Positions 27,279-35,496 of a stretch of DNA of 64,000 bases are shown here, piece by piece. Within the stretch, counting starts at the first letter, position 1. Every line of letters starts with the position of its first letter. The notes under the pieces were generated by a model. The model was given only the letters and a program-made list of their open reading frames with translations. It did not search any database and was not told the DNA's origin. The position numbers and the translations under genes were made by a program. Origin of the DNA: Pleomorphomonas sp. PLEO (GTDB lineage: Bacteria > Pseudomonadota > Alphaproteobacteria > Rhizobiales > Pleomorphomonadaceae); contig NZ_CP166625.1 of assembly GCF_041320595.1 (NCBI RefSeq), positions 1 to 64,000 on the forward strand, given 5' to 3'.

Positions 27279-28196
27279 TCAGGCCGTGGGGGCCGCGTCG
27301 GTGTGATCCTTGAGATAGGTCCACAACCGCTCGACGCGGGCGCGCACCTTGTCCATATTGCGATAGATGCGGATGCGCATGTCGATCACCGCCTCAGGGT
27401 CGACGACCAGAAGCTTGCCAGTCTCGATCTCCGCACGGATGGTATTGGCGGGCAGCCAAGCCATGCCGCGGCCCGTGAGTGCCATGGTCTTGATCGCCTC
27501 GGCCATCGGGTTCTCGTAAATCTTGGCGAGGTTAAGCACCTCGCCGCGTTCGGCAAGCAACACGGAGACCAGCCGGCCAAGGAAAGTCTCCGGCGCGTAG
27601 GCAAGGTAGGGGACGGGCTTGTCAGAGCCGCCCGGTAACGCGAACAGAGGCATCCCCGCCTCATCGGGTGCCGACACCGGCATGACCCGGTCACTGCCGA
27701 GGTCGAGCGAGGGAAAGCGCTCGGGATCCAGCAGTACCGGCACGCGCGGATGCTCGTAGGTGAGCAGGAAGTCACAGTCGCCTTCGGCGAACATGCGAAT
27801 GCTGTCGTGAAAATTTTCAGTGATCAGCCGGGCGTGGATCGGTCCGAAGCCGGTCTCAACATCCTTCAGCCACCAAGGAAAGAAAGAGATCGACAGCGAA
27901 TGCAGCGTCGAAAAGGTCAGGATACCCTGGCCTTGCGCCCGACCGGAGCGCAGTTCGGCGCGCTCGATCAGAATCAGGCGCAAAACTTCCTCGGCGGTCT
28001 CGCGGAAACGGCGTCCTTCGGCTGTCAGCGTCGTCGGATAAGTGGACCGATCGACCAACGGCACCCCGAGCCATTGCTCAAGCTGCTGGATACGGCGACT
28101 GAAGGCGGATTGCGTGACGCGGCGCTCCACAGCCGAGCGCGAAAAACTACGCGTGTTGGCGAGGCTCACGAAATCCTCGAGCCACTTGATTTCCAC
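27279..28196 (-). CDS. LysR-family regulator, HypT/YjiE-like
   Basis: 305-residue LysR-type transcription factor. Residues 1-60 form the winged helix-turn-helix (EIKWLEDFVSLANTRSFSRSAVERRVTQSAFSRRIQQLEQWLG). The effector domain follows. The opening IKWLEDF, the AFSRRI helix and the late GMAWLPANTIRAEI segment resemble E. coli HypT/YjiE, the hypochlorite-responsive regulator, more than generic LysR proteins. The gene is directly upstream of codA on the same strand, so it may regulate or simply be cotranscribed with it. The 253 bases upstream should hold its promoter; no T-N11-A site was fixed there. Confidence 0.82.
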   Translation of the reverse strand: MEIKWLEDFVSLANTRSFSRSAVERRVTQSAFSRRIQQLEQWLGVPLVDRSTYPTTLTAEGRRFRETAEEVLRLILIERAELRSGRAQGQGILTFSTLHSLSISFFPWWLKDVETGFGPIHARLITENFHDSIRMFAEGDCDFLLTYEHPRVPVLLDPERFPSLDLGSDRVMPVSAPDEAGMPLFALPGGSDKPVPYLAYAPETFLGRLVSVLLAERGEVLNLAKIYENPMAEAIKTMALTGRGMAWLPANTIRAEIETGKLLVVDPEAVIDMRIRIYRNMDKVRARVERLWTYLKDHTDAAPTA

Positions 28197-28449
28197 AGAT
28201 CGGCACTCCCGCTCGAGGCTCCATGGCCTCGCGCGCGCGACGGCGCGCCCGGAAAAAGGTCACGCCCGTTATGTACGCAGACGGGTGGCAAAGTCGAGCC
28301 CCGCCGCCCACGCAATCGCTTGAAAAGGATTGCCTTGTATCTCCTGCCGGCGACCCTCGGCCGCCTTGTTTTCGCGTCACCCAATGCCAATGGCACCCCA
28401 GCCGCTTGGCGCGCCTGCGATGCGATTGGTGTCATCGTGAGGAATAACC

Positions 28450-28929
28450 TCAGCCCTGTTTGGCGAGGAAGCTCTCGATTGCCTCGACGGCAAGGGCATG
28501 GTCCTCGTGCTGCGGCAGCCCCGAGACGGTGACGGTGCCGACGAGACCGGTGCCGATCACCTGGATCGGGAAAGCGCCGCCGTGGGCGGCGTATTCGCGT
28601 GGATCGACCAACATGGCCTCGTGGAACGGCACATCCTTCAACGCAGCCCGTCGTCCCATATAATAGGAGGAATGGCCGAAGCGCATGACGACGGCATTCT
28701 TGCGGATCACCCATTCATCGTTGTCGGCGCTGGTGCCAGGAAGCGCTGCGTGGAACAGTTGCTGTCCGGCGCGGGTCACGTCGACGGTGATGGGCAGGCT
28801 GCGGGCACGGCCGAGCTCCAGAAGATGAAGACCGAGCGCGATGGCGGTGTCGTTATCGAATGCCGGAAACTGCAAGCGCTCCTCTTGCGCCAAGAGGTCG
28901 TCGAGAAATTCCTGTGAAATGAAAGTCAT
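28450..28929 (-). CDS. UPF0303/HbpS-like protein
   Basis: 159-residue cytoplasmic protein of the UPF0303 family (GlcG/HbpS-like fold). Seen: the family patterns AFDNDTAIALGLHLLELGRA, VMRFGHSSYYMGR and YAAHGGAFPIQVIGTGLVGTVTVSGLPQHEDHALAVEAIESFL. Function is unknown; relatives bind haem or small molecules. Its ATG overlaps the stop of the flippase gene by 4 bases (ATGA), so it is the last gene of the polysaccharide operon that starts at 31708, which is an odd place for this family. Confidence 0.85.
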   Translation of the reverse strand: MTFISQEFLDDLLAQEERLQFPAFDNDTAIALGLHLLELGRARSLPITVDVTRAGQQLFHAALPGTSADNDEWVIRKNAVVMRFGHSSYYMGRRAALKDVPFHEAMLVDPREYAAHGGAFPIQVIGTGLVGTVTVSGLPQHEDHALAVEAIESFLAKQG

Positions 28930-30374
28930 GGTCGCGTCCCCGCGAATTTTCCAGTGATGAGGCCGACCAGCGGCGGCAGGTGCCTATAATAGACGGCTGC
29001 GAGCGCCGCGACATAGGAAAGGCCGCCAATCAGCATGGCACCCACAAGACCAAGGGCGGTATGCGGCCAGTTAACCGCGTGAACGGCAAGCCCCATGACG
29101 AGCGTCGCAACCGCGATCCGGGCGGTGTCGGCAACTGGAAATCGGAAGCCGCAAAGCCGGATGGCGATGGTGGCAGAGAGCGCCAGCGTCAGACTGGAAG
29201 CGATGAGCGCGCCCAAAACGACACCCACCAAGTAGTTCATGTAAAATCCGACGGTGGCAAGACCGGTGGTGGCGACGATTTCAAACAAACCGATGACAAC
29301 GAGCAAACCGTAGCGGCGGTCTAGCGTCAGCATCTGCCCGGTAGCATGGGCATGATAAGCGCGAACCATGCCGCCGAAAGCGGCGAGGCCAAGAATGGAC
29401 CGCGTCACGTCGCGATAGGTTTCGGCCACCGCGAGATCGACGAGGATATCCGTCACGAGCCAGAGTCCGACCACTGACGGCAGCAAAACGGCGGTGAGCA
29501 GAGCGGCATTGGTCTTGAGTTGATCGAGCGCCGTCTCGCGATCGCCGGCGTTGATGAGCCGCGCGGCAATCGGGAAGGCGGCGACGGCAACCAACATTGA
29601 GGCAACGGAGGCCGACCGGCGGCCAAGTCCCCAGCCAACCGCCATCAAACCGAAGGCCGCCGAGCCACCAATGTGATCGACCACGTAACGAATGCCGTTC
29701 TCCCCGAACCAGCCAATACCGTTAATGGCCAGCATTGGGCCGCCGTTCAGGATGGCGTCCTTCAGAATGGCGATGTCGAGGCGAGCCGTTCGAAAACTGG
29801 CCCCGATCATCGGAAGAGCAATGGCGGTGCCGACAGCCTGCATCGCCGCATAGGCGAGCAGCAGGTCGCCGGCCGAGGCACCGAAGAGCCGGGTGGTGAG
29901 AACACCGGCAACTAGCCCTCCGACTGGGCCTGACGTCAGAAGGAGCGTGTAGGCGAGGATCTTGTCCTGTGCCCGTGCACGCTCGCCAAAATGGTTATTG
30001 AGACCACGCGTCACATAATAGGCGGCGATGATCATGAAGACGGTGAGCGGATCGCCGCGCCCGTCGAAGAAATGTATCGAGAGGGCCGCTGCGGCAAGTT
30101 CGGGAAGCGTCAGAAGTCCGATCAGCGTCGTTTCGGTTTCGAGATAACGATGGCGTCCGGCGGCATCCTCGGCCGGGGGCAGGAAACGCAGCGTGTAGAA
30201 GGAGAACCAGGAGCGGCTCAGCATATAGGCGAGCTCCTGCGTCGAAGTGACGAGGACGAAGGTGGACATCTCGGTAGGCGACAGCCACCAGGTCCAGATC
30301 ATCATCGATAGGAACTGCGCCACTGGCGACAGGAACTGCGCCGGTAGGTAGAGGATGGTCTGGCGGATCAGCAT
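28926..30374 (-). CDS. Polysaccharide flippase, Wzx/MATE-MVF superfamily
   Basis: 482-residue integral membrane protein with about 12-14 hydrophobic helices throughout and no large soluble domain. It fits the polysaccharide-flippase (Wzx-like) group, which moves undecaprenyl-linked repeat units across the inner membrane. The recognisable parts are the N-terminal MLIRQTILYLPAQFLSP and repeated small-residue membrane helices, so the assignment leans on context. The start at 30374 overlaps the stop of the upstream polymerase gene by 7 bases, and its own stop overlaps the next gene by 4 bases. Confidence 0.78.
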   Translation of the reverse strand: MLIRQTILYLPAQFLSPVAQFLSMMIWTWWLSPTEMSTFVLVTSTQELAYMLSRSWFSFYTLRFLPPAEDAAGRHRYLETETTLIGLLTLPELAAAALSIHFFDGRGDPLTVFMIIAAYYVTRGLNNHFGERARAQDKILAYTLLLTSGPVGGLVAGVLTTRLFGASAGDLLLAYAAMQAVGTAIALPMIGASFRTARLDIAILKDAILNGGPMLAINGIGWFGENGIRYVVDHIGGSAAFGLMAVGWGLGRRSASVASMLVAVAAFPIAARLINAGDRETALDQLKTNAALLTAVLLPSVVGLWLVTDILVDLAVAETYRDVTRSILGLAAFGGMVRAYHAHATGQMLTLDRRYGLLVVIGLFEIVATTGLATVGFYMNYLVGVVLGALIASSLTLALSATIAIRLCGFRFPVADTARIAVATLVMGLAVHAVNWPHTALGLVGAMLIGGLSYVAALAAVYYRHLPPLVGLITGKFAGTRP

Positions 30375-31708
30375 GGCCGAGGCCTTTCGACGTGTTGCCG
30401 ACGGCAAGCGAAGGCCGTGATGATGAGAGTGGTCAGAAGAGCCAGCTCCAAAGACTTGGTGGAAAAGGAGGAAACGGCCGTCGAAATCAGGAAATACATG
30501 CCGAGTGGTATGAGGACGGGAGAACCGAAGCGGCGAACGAACTCGGCAAAGAAGGCGGCGAGCCCCATCAGGAAGAACAGCGTGACGAAGCCGCCATAAT
30601 AGGCAACGAAGCCAATGTAAGCGCTCTCGATGGCGAGCGGCGTTCCAATCTTCGGCAGCATCGCCTTCACGGCGGCGACATTCGGCCCAAACACGATCTC
30701 CTGCCAAGACATGTCGCGGAAAATGGACAGCATGGCGACACGCGCCATGGCGCTGCCCTCGTCATCCAGAAAACGACCGATAATACGATCGATCAGCCCG
30801 CCATCAACAACGAGAATGACGCCGATCATCAGTAAAGTGGCCGCCAGAATGGCAGCCGCCGAAGCGATCAACGGAAAGCGGCGTCCAAGTACCAGGTGAG
30901 CACCCAAAAAAGCCGCTATGGCGATCAGCGCGGCGGCCGACAGTACGATGGCGGTGCGGCCTCCGAAAAAGAACAGAGCGCCGAAGTGAAACATCACGAG
31001 CGCCAAACGTGGTCCCCGCCCAAAGGGACCAGCGCCGAGGGCCAATGACACCAGGCAAACCGCCGTTGTCATGGCATTCATCAGCGGATGGCCGAGCAGC
31101 GCTGTCGCCCGCCAGTCCCAATCGAGCACTGCTCCATTGACATAAAGCGGCGTCAGACGGAATCCACCGAGCACCTCGGCATAGCCGAGCAAGCTGTTGA
31201 TAACGAGAATGGCCTGCACGACAAGCGCAAAGAGCCTCATCTCGCCAGGCCCGAGGCGGATAAGAGCGGCAAACAGGCAAGCGGTTAGCACAAAATTGTC
31301 GGTTACCTGGGAGATCGGCGTCTTCTGTACGAAGAGGACCTGGAAGGTAAGGAAGCCGGTCGCAAGAAAGAGGACGAGCAGGCCAGGACTTTGACGCCAA
31401 ACTCGGTTCAGGAAGCCACTGAGACCTCCGTCGGTCACGATCCAGGCCGCGAGTGCCAGCATCGCCAGATAGGTCGCCGGGTGGATCTTGAGGAGCGGGC
31501 TGCCGCCGGTCGCGTCGTAGGGAATACCGATCAGATTGAGCGTCTGACCCGACAGCAGAAAGAGAGCGAGAACGGAGAGAAACGTCAGACCAACGGCAAA
31601 AGGCCGGACGTCGATGACGACGCCGTTGGCTACCGAGCGGTAGGAAACAGGAAGCTGAAACGCCCGCGCCGCCATGCCGATGTCGACCCCAATGCAAATC
31701 CCATTCAT
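30368..31708 (-). CDS. O-antigen polymerase/ligase-like membrane protein
   Basis: 446-residue protein with about 11-12 transmembrane helices and one larger periplasmic loop (about 310-355, ending ...AMLPKIGTPLAIESAYIGFVAYYGG). The layout and the H/E-containing loop match Wzy_C/O-antigen ligase-type proteins (ExoQ-like), which polymerise or ligate lipid-linked sugar repeats in the periplasm. First gene of a three-gene overlapping operon (polymerase, flippase, UPF0303). ATG 31708 has AGGATG just before it. Divergent from the GumC-like gene, 176 bases away, so the promoters of the two halves of the locus lie there. Confidence 0.8.
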   Translation of the reverse strand: MNGICIGVDIGMAARAFQLPVSYRSVANGVVIDVRPFAVGLTFLSVLALFLLSGQTLNLIGIPYDATGGSPLLKIHPATYLAMLALAAWIVTDGGLSGFLNRVWRQSPGLLVLFLATGFLTFQVLFVQKTPISQVTDNFVLTACLFAALIRLGPGEMRLFALVVQAILVINSLLGYAEVLGGFRLTPLYVNGAVLDWDWRATALLGHPLMNAMTTAVCLVSLALGAGPFGRGPRLALVMFHFGALFFFGGRTAIVLSAAALIAIAAFLGAHLVLGRRFPLIASAAAILAATLLMIGVILVVDGGLIDRIIGRFLDDEGSAMARVAMLSIFRDMSWQEIVFGPNVAAVKAMLPKIGTPLAIESAYIGFVAYYGGFVTLFFLMGLAAFFAEFVRRFGSPVLIPLGMYFLISTAVSSFSTKSLELALLTTLIITAFACRRQHVERPRPC

Positions 31709-31884
31709 CCTGAAGGAATCGTCGTGTCCGCATGGTTAACCGACGGTCTTCGCAGAGAGGGCGGACCCTTCTATTTCGGCCGACAGCGTTCACGTTTCCT
31801 TAAGCGCGCCAGCTTATGGTTAACAAGCTGAAAACGCGGGCGGAAAGCAAGTTGAACAGTCTCCCCGAATACCGGAATAGGGAT

Positions 31885-34125
31885 ATGGCGAGACCGACCG
31901 GTGACGAAACGCGTCGTCCGGGCGAGGTCGATATCGGCCTGCTCTTATCCATTATCTTCCGTCAATGGCTGCTGATTTTAGCGATCACCGGGCTGTTCGT
32001 CGGCGTAGGTTTCACGTACGCCATGCTCGCCCCAAGGGTGTGGGAATCGACGGCGCGGGTATTGCTCGACCCGCGTGACAAACAGGTGGCCGGTCCTGGC
32101 CTCTCCCAACCAATGCAGAACGTAGACGCCGTCTGGATCGACACGCAGGCCAACATCGTCACCTCCGCTGCCATTCTGTCGACGGTCATCGACACACTCG
32201 GCCTCGAGCGCGACCCGGAATTCGGCGGGACCCGCGACGAGACGCTGAGGGCGCTCGTCAGGGCCATCTCAGTGGCGCGCGCCGACCAGACCTATGTGCT
32301 CGACATATCGGTTCGAAGCGGCTCGGCCGATCGCTCGGCCCGTATCGCTCAGGAACTCGCCGAGTCCTTCGTTGCCAACCAGGTCGAGGTGAAAGAGGCC
32401 GCGGTCCGCGAGGCCAGCAGTCTCATCAACCACCAGCTTGAGGACCTCCGAGCCAAGGCACGCGCCGCTCAGGAGACCCTTGAAACCTACCGGCGCGAGC
32501 ATGGCCTCCTGACCGCCAACGGCCGTTCGGTGGACGAGGACACGCTGCGCCAGCTCAACGACGGCTATGTCGCCGCCCGCCTGCGCACACAGGATGCCAA
32601 AGCGCGCCGAGACAAAATCGCCGCCGCCCGCGCCGGTGGTCTGGACACTGCGCTCAGCGGCATCGACTCCACGGTTCTGAGCCGCCTCAAGATAGAGCGG
32701 GCGCTCGCCGCTCGTACGGTCGGCGAACTCGCTCAGGATCTCGGCCCCAGCCACCCGCGTATGCTGGCAGCCCGCGGCGATCTTGAACGCGCCGACGCCC
32801 AGATCGACGGCGAGCTCAAGACGCTATCGTCGAGCGCCGACACCGAATACCAAGTGGCGGCTGCCGCGGAGGCTTCGGCCCGCAAAGCGCTTGACGATGC
32901 TAGCGCAGTGGTCACCGATACCGGCGAGCGGACCATCGAGCTGCGCGAACTTGAGAACGAGGCGTCGCTTCGCGCCGACATGTATAAGAACTATGTCGCG
33001 CGCACCGCTGAAATTACGCTGCAAGCCAACACGCAAGTGTCGGATGCGCGCGTCATTGCCCCGGCCAATATCCCCCTTTCTCCCTACGCCCCGCGTCGAA
33101 CCATCATCCTGGCTCTTGCCGGCATCGCCGGCCTTGGACTGGCGCTTACCATCGCCGTTTATCGCGGCCGTCGCTACCTGCCGGAATACCAGTGGCTTGA
33201 AGAGACGAGTTCCGCCGATTTCATTGATGAGGAGGAGCCGGCCGCCGCCGAGGATACTCCGCTGGAACCGGTCTTCGACGTCGCGGAGACGACAATCGAG
33301 GAAGATGATTCCCATGAAACACCGCCGCTGGGCGCGGTCCAAGACGGGATAGACCAGGCCGAGATTGTCGACGCCGTGCCGGCAGCGCCATCGGTTCTCG
33401 CCGAGCTGTCGGTTGACACTCGTGCCGTCGCCCGCGACTGGCGTGGACGGTCAGCCTCCAGGACCGCGCGCACGATTCTGACCAGCTCGATCACCGATCA
33501 CGATGGATCGCCCTTGCCGACCGCTGCCGAGACCTTCCGGGAACTCGTCGGCAAGATCTCGACGGCGACAGGCGCGTCGCAACTGATCCTGGTGCTGGGT
33601 GCCAACGACGGTCCGGCGACGGCGGCTGTCGCCTTCGGCCTCGCGCACGTGCCGACCAAGGATGGCGTTCTCCTCGTCGATGCCTCCTGGGATGATCTGC
33701 CGCTCCATCGCGCTTACGTCGACGAAACGATGCCCGGGGCGATCGATGTGATCGCGGGTACTGCCGATGCGGCGAGCGTCGCCATCTGCGAAGGCGGGGC
33801 CGACATCACGCTCATCGGAGTCGGCGGGCCGGAAGCCGCGGCCCAAATTGCCACCAATGTCGATCGTGTCGCCGACTTTGTCGGCAAACTTTCGCACGAC
33901 TTCGGCCGCGTCATCCTGCATTTCGGACACCGACACTCACCTGACCTGCTGGAGGCTCTCCTCCATCGCGTCGACGCCGTACTGATCGTCGCCGATGCCA
34001 TCGTTGAAGACGACGACGAAGCGGCGGCGATGGTGCGTGATCTCCTCGGTGCCCTGCCCGCCTTCACAGGGCTCGTGCTGGTGAAGGAACGCCACGAACG
34101 CGTCATCCTGGCCGAGCGAGCCTGA
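31885..34125 (+). CDS. GumC/ExoP-like polysaccharide co-polymerase with kinase-dead C-terminal domain
   Basis: 746 residues. Order: a Wzz-type first membrane helix at about 27-49, a periplasmic domain with a long coiled coil (about 165-320), the proline-rich region ANIPLSPYAPRR and second helix at about 405-425, an acidic linker (about 440-500), then a P-loop-like domain (about 542-746). Normal partners carry a BY-kinase Walker A (GKS/T); here the loop is GANDGPATAA at about 572-581 with no lysine, while the A'-like strand VLLVDASWDD is kept. There is no C-terminal tyrosine cluster. So it probably controls chain length without kinase activity. The start is 31885 (weak GGAAT/AGGGA site) or 31816. 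Divergent from the polymerase operon. Confidence 0.87.
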   Translation: MARPTGDETRRPGEVDIGLLLSIIFRQWLLILAITGLFVGVGFTYAMLAPRVWESTARVLLDPRDKQVAGPGLSQPMQNVDAVWIDTQANIVTSAAILSTVIDTLGLERDPEFGGTRDETLRALVRAISVARADQTYVLDISVRSGSADRSARIAQELAESFVANQVEVKEAAVREASSLINHQLEDLRAKARAAQETLETYRREHGLLTANGRSVDEDTLRQLNDGYVAARLRTQDAKARRDKIAAARAGGLDTALSGIDSTVLSRLKIERALAARTVGELAQDLGPSHPRMLAARGDLERADAQIDGELKTLSSSADTEYQVAAAAEASARKALDDASAVVTDTGERTIELRELENEASLRADMYKNYVARTAEITLQANTQVSDARVIAPANIPLSPYAPRRTIILALAGIAGLGLALTIAVYRGRRYLPEYQWLEETSSADFIDEEEPAAAEDTPLEPVFDVAETTIEEDDSHETPPLGAVQDGIDQAEIVDAVPAAPSVLAELSVDTRAVARDWRGRSASRTARTILTSSITDHDGSPLPTAAETFRELVGKISTATGASQLILVLGANDGPATAAVAFGLAHVPTKDGVLLVDASWDDLPLHRAYVDETMPGAIDVIAGTADAASVAICEGGADITLIGVGGPEAAAQIATNVDRVADFVGKLSHDFGRVILHFGHRHSPDLLEALLHRVDAVLIVADAIVEDDDEAAAMVRDLLGALPAFTGLVLVKERHERVILAERA

Positions 34126-34502
34126 ACGAGGCCGCATAACACGGAAGTTTGGCGGCGTACCGGCTCCAACCTCGCGAAACGCCAGTCCGGCAGCAGCATC
34201 AATTCGCAGTCTGTACCTGACAGATAGCGAACCAGCGGACGAAAGCTCGCCAAGGTCGCGCTTGGCTGGACGACAGGCTGGTGTGGCAGGTGGCGCGACC
34301 TGACTGACGGGCCGCCGAGGCTGATCTTTGAGGCCACGGTGCTCGGCAATATTCAGTAAACCCTCAGTGCGCCCCAGGACGGAGGATCGAAACGATCGCT
34401 TCCTTCCACCCAAAACAAATCGGCATTTCATTACAATTTGAAGGATCCGATAAATCGGGGCTGAACCGCGGCCGGACTAAGGTGACAGCGAAGGGGAGAG
34501 AT
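34126..34502. other. Intergenic region before the WecG-type gene
   Basis: 377 bases with no gene. It separates the GumC-like gene from a leader frame and glycosyltransferase gene, and is long enough for an independent promoter. I see no terminator with a T-run after the GumC-like gene and no convincing promoter hexamers. Confidence 0.45.
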
Positions 34503-34604
34503 ATGCCATCGGCACGGCTCTTCCCAGACGTTGCAATTCGCTGGGAGGCGGAGATGGGATCTTTATGGTCCGTCGCGCGCCTCCGGCGTCGGGATGGCGC
34601 TTGA
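34503..34604 (+). CDS. Candidate 33-codon leader frame upstream of the WecG-type gene
   Basis: ATG at 34503 follows the ribosome-site-like GGGGAG by 4 bases. The product (MPSARLFPDVAIRWEAEMGS...) is 33 residues, ends in an Arg-rich stretch, and matches no family. Its stop codon falls inside the loop of the hairpin that hides the ribosome site of the next gene, so translating it would melt the 5' arm. That geometry fits a leader peptide; a translated product is not shown. Confidence 0.35.
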   Translation: MPSARLFPDVAIRWEAEMGSLWSVARLRRRDGA

Positions 34605-34614
34605 CGCGCCGGAG
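34581..34614 (+). promoter_or_regulatory. Hairpin covering the ribosome site of the WecG-type gene
   Basis: An 8-bp perfect stem CTCCGGCG (34581-34588) with CGCCGGAG (34607-34614). The 3' arm contains GGAG (34611-34614), the only good Shine-Dalgarno sequence before the ATG at 34623 (8 bases of spacing). An alternative smaller hairpin GGCGC/GCGCC (34596-34600 with 34606-34610) competes with it. Confidence 0.5.
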
Positions 34615-34622
34615 AGTCGCCA

Positions 34623-35489
34623 ATGTCAGGTCTGTTCCACGATCGGTCGGTTACGACCGAGGCAGTCAATGCGACTGAAGCCGTTCATACCCCTCAACCG
34701 ATCGCGGTGATCGATGCAACGCGCGTCAACATCGGCAAGCAGGCCGACCTCGTCCACCTTGTCACTTTCGACGCGCTGACTGGCCGCGGTGGTACCGTTT
34801 TCACGCTGAACCTCGACCACCTCGTCAAGCTGGAGCACGATCCGGCTTTTCGGGCAGCCTACGATCAAGCAACCTATGTATCGGCGGACGGCGCACCGGT
34901 GGTGGCCATGGCACGGCGACAGGGGGCCAATCTCGTGCGCGTTACCGGCGCCGACTTGGTGCGGCCACTCTGCGGAGCCGCCGCGCTGGCCCGGATTCCC
35001 GTGCATTTCTTCGGCACGACCCCGGAGACTCTCGTCACGACCGAGGCCGTATTGCGTTGCGAGTTTCCGCGCCTGATCGTCGCTGGTATCGAAAGCCCCC
35101 CCTTTGGTTTCAGTCCGTTTGGCATTGAAGCCCGCGCCGCGGCTGAACGTGTGGCGTCAAGTGGTGCCCGCATCTGTTTTGTGGCGCTCGGCGCGCCCAA
35201 GCAGGAGGTTTTCGCAGAATTTGCCAGGCGCTGGGCACCCGGTGTTACCTTTGTTTGTATCGGCGCCGCGCTCGATTTCATTGGCGGCAGTCAGAAGCGC
35301 GCGCCAGAATTTCTTCGGGAAGCAGGCCTCGAGTGGCTGTGGCGGCTCATCCACGACCCACGTCGCCTCGCCAAACGCTATGTGCTGTCGGCGATGTACC
35401 TCATGCGATACAACGTCCGCCAACTGGCTGGTCGACTGCCGAGACGGCGCCGGCTCGCCGCTTCCGACAATGCTACCCGCGAGGAATGA
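34623..35489 (+). CDS. WecG/TagA/CpsF-family glycosyltransferase (GT26)
   Basis: 288-residue cytoplasmic glycosyltransferase. Seen: TLNLDHLVKLEHDPAFRAAYDQA, SADGAPVVAMARRQG and the GADLVRPLC segment of the family, then VALGAPKQEVFAEFARRW and GAALDFIGGSQKRAPEFLREAGLEWLWRLIHDPRRLAKRY. The GGSQKRAP...GLEWLWRL...P.R pattern is diagnostic for GT26. It adds a sugar, often ManNAc/ManNAcA-type or a glucose in rhizobial polymers, to a lipid-linked intermediate in exopolysaccharide synthesis; the sugar is not readable. The GT4 gene starts 8 bases after its stop. Confidence 0.92.
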   Translation: MSGLFHDRSVTTEAVNATEAVHTPQPIAVIDATRVNIGKQADLVHLVTFDALTGRGGTVFTLNLDHLVKLEHDPAFRAAYDQATYVSADGAPVVAMARRQGANLVRVTGADLVRPLCGAAALARIPVHFFGTTPETLVTTEAVLRCEFPRLIVAGIESPPFGFSPFGIEARAAAERVASSGARICFVALGAPKQEVFAEFARRWAPGVTFVCIGAALDFIGGSQKRAPEFLREAGLEWLWRLIHDPRRLAKRYVLSAMYLMRYNVRQLAGRLPRRRRLAASDNATREE

Positions 35490-35496
35490 TCAGACG

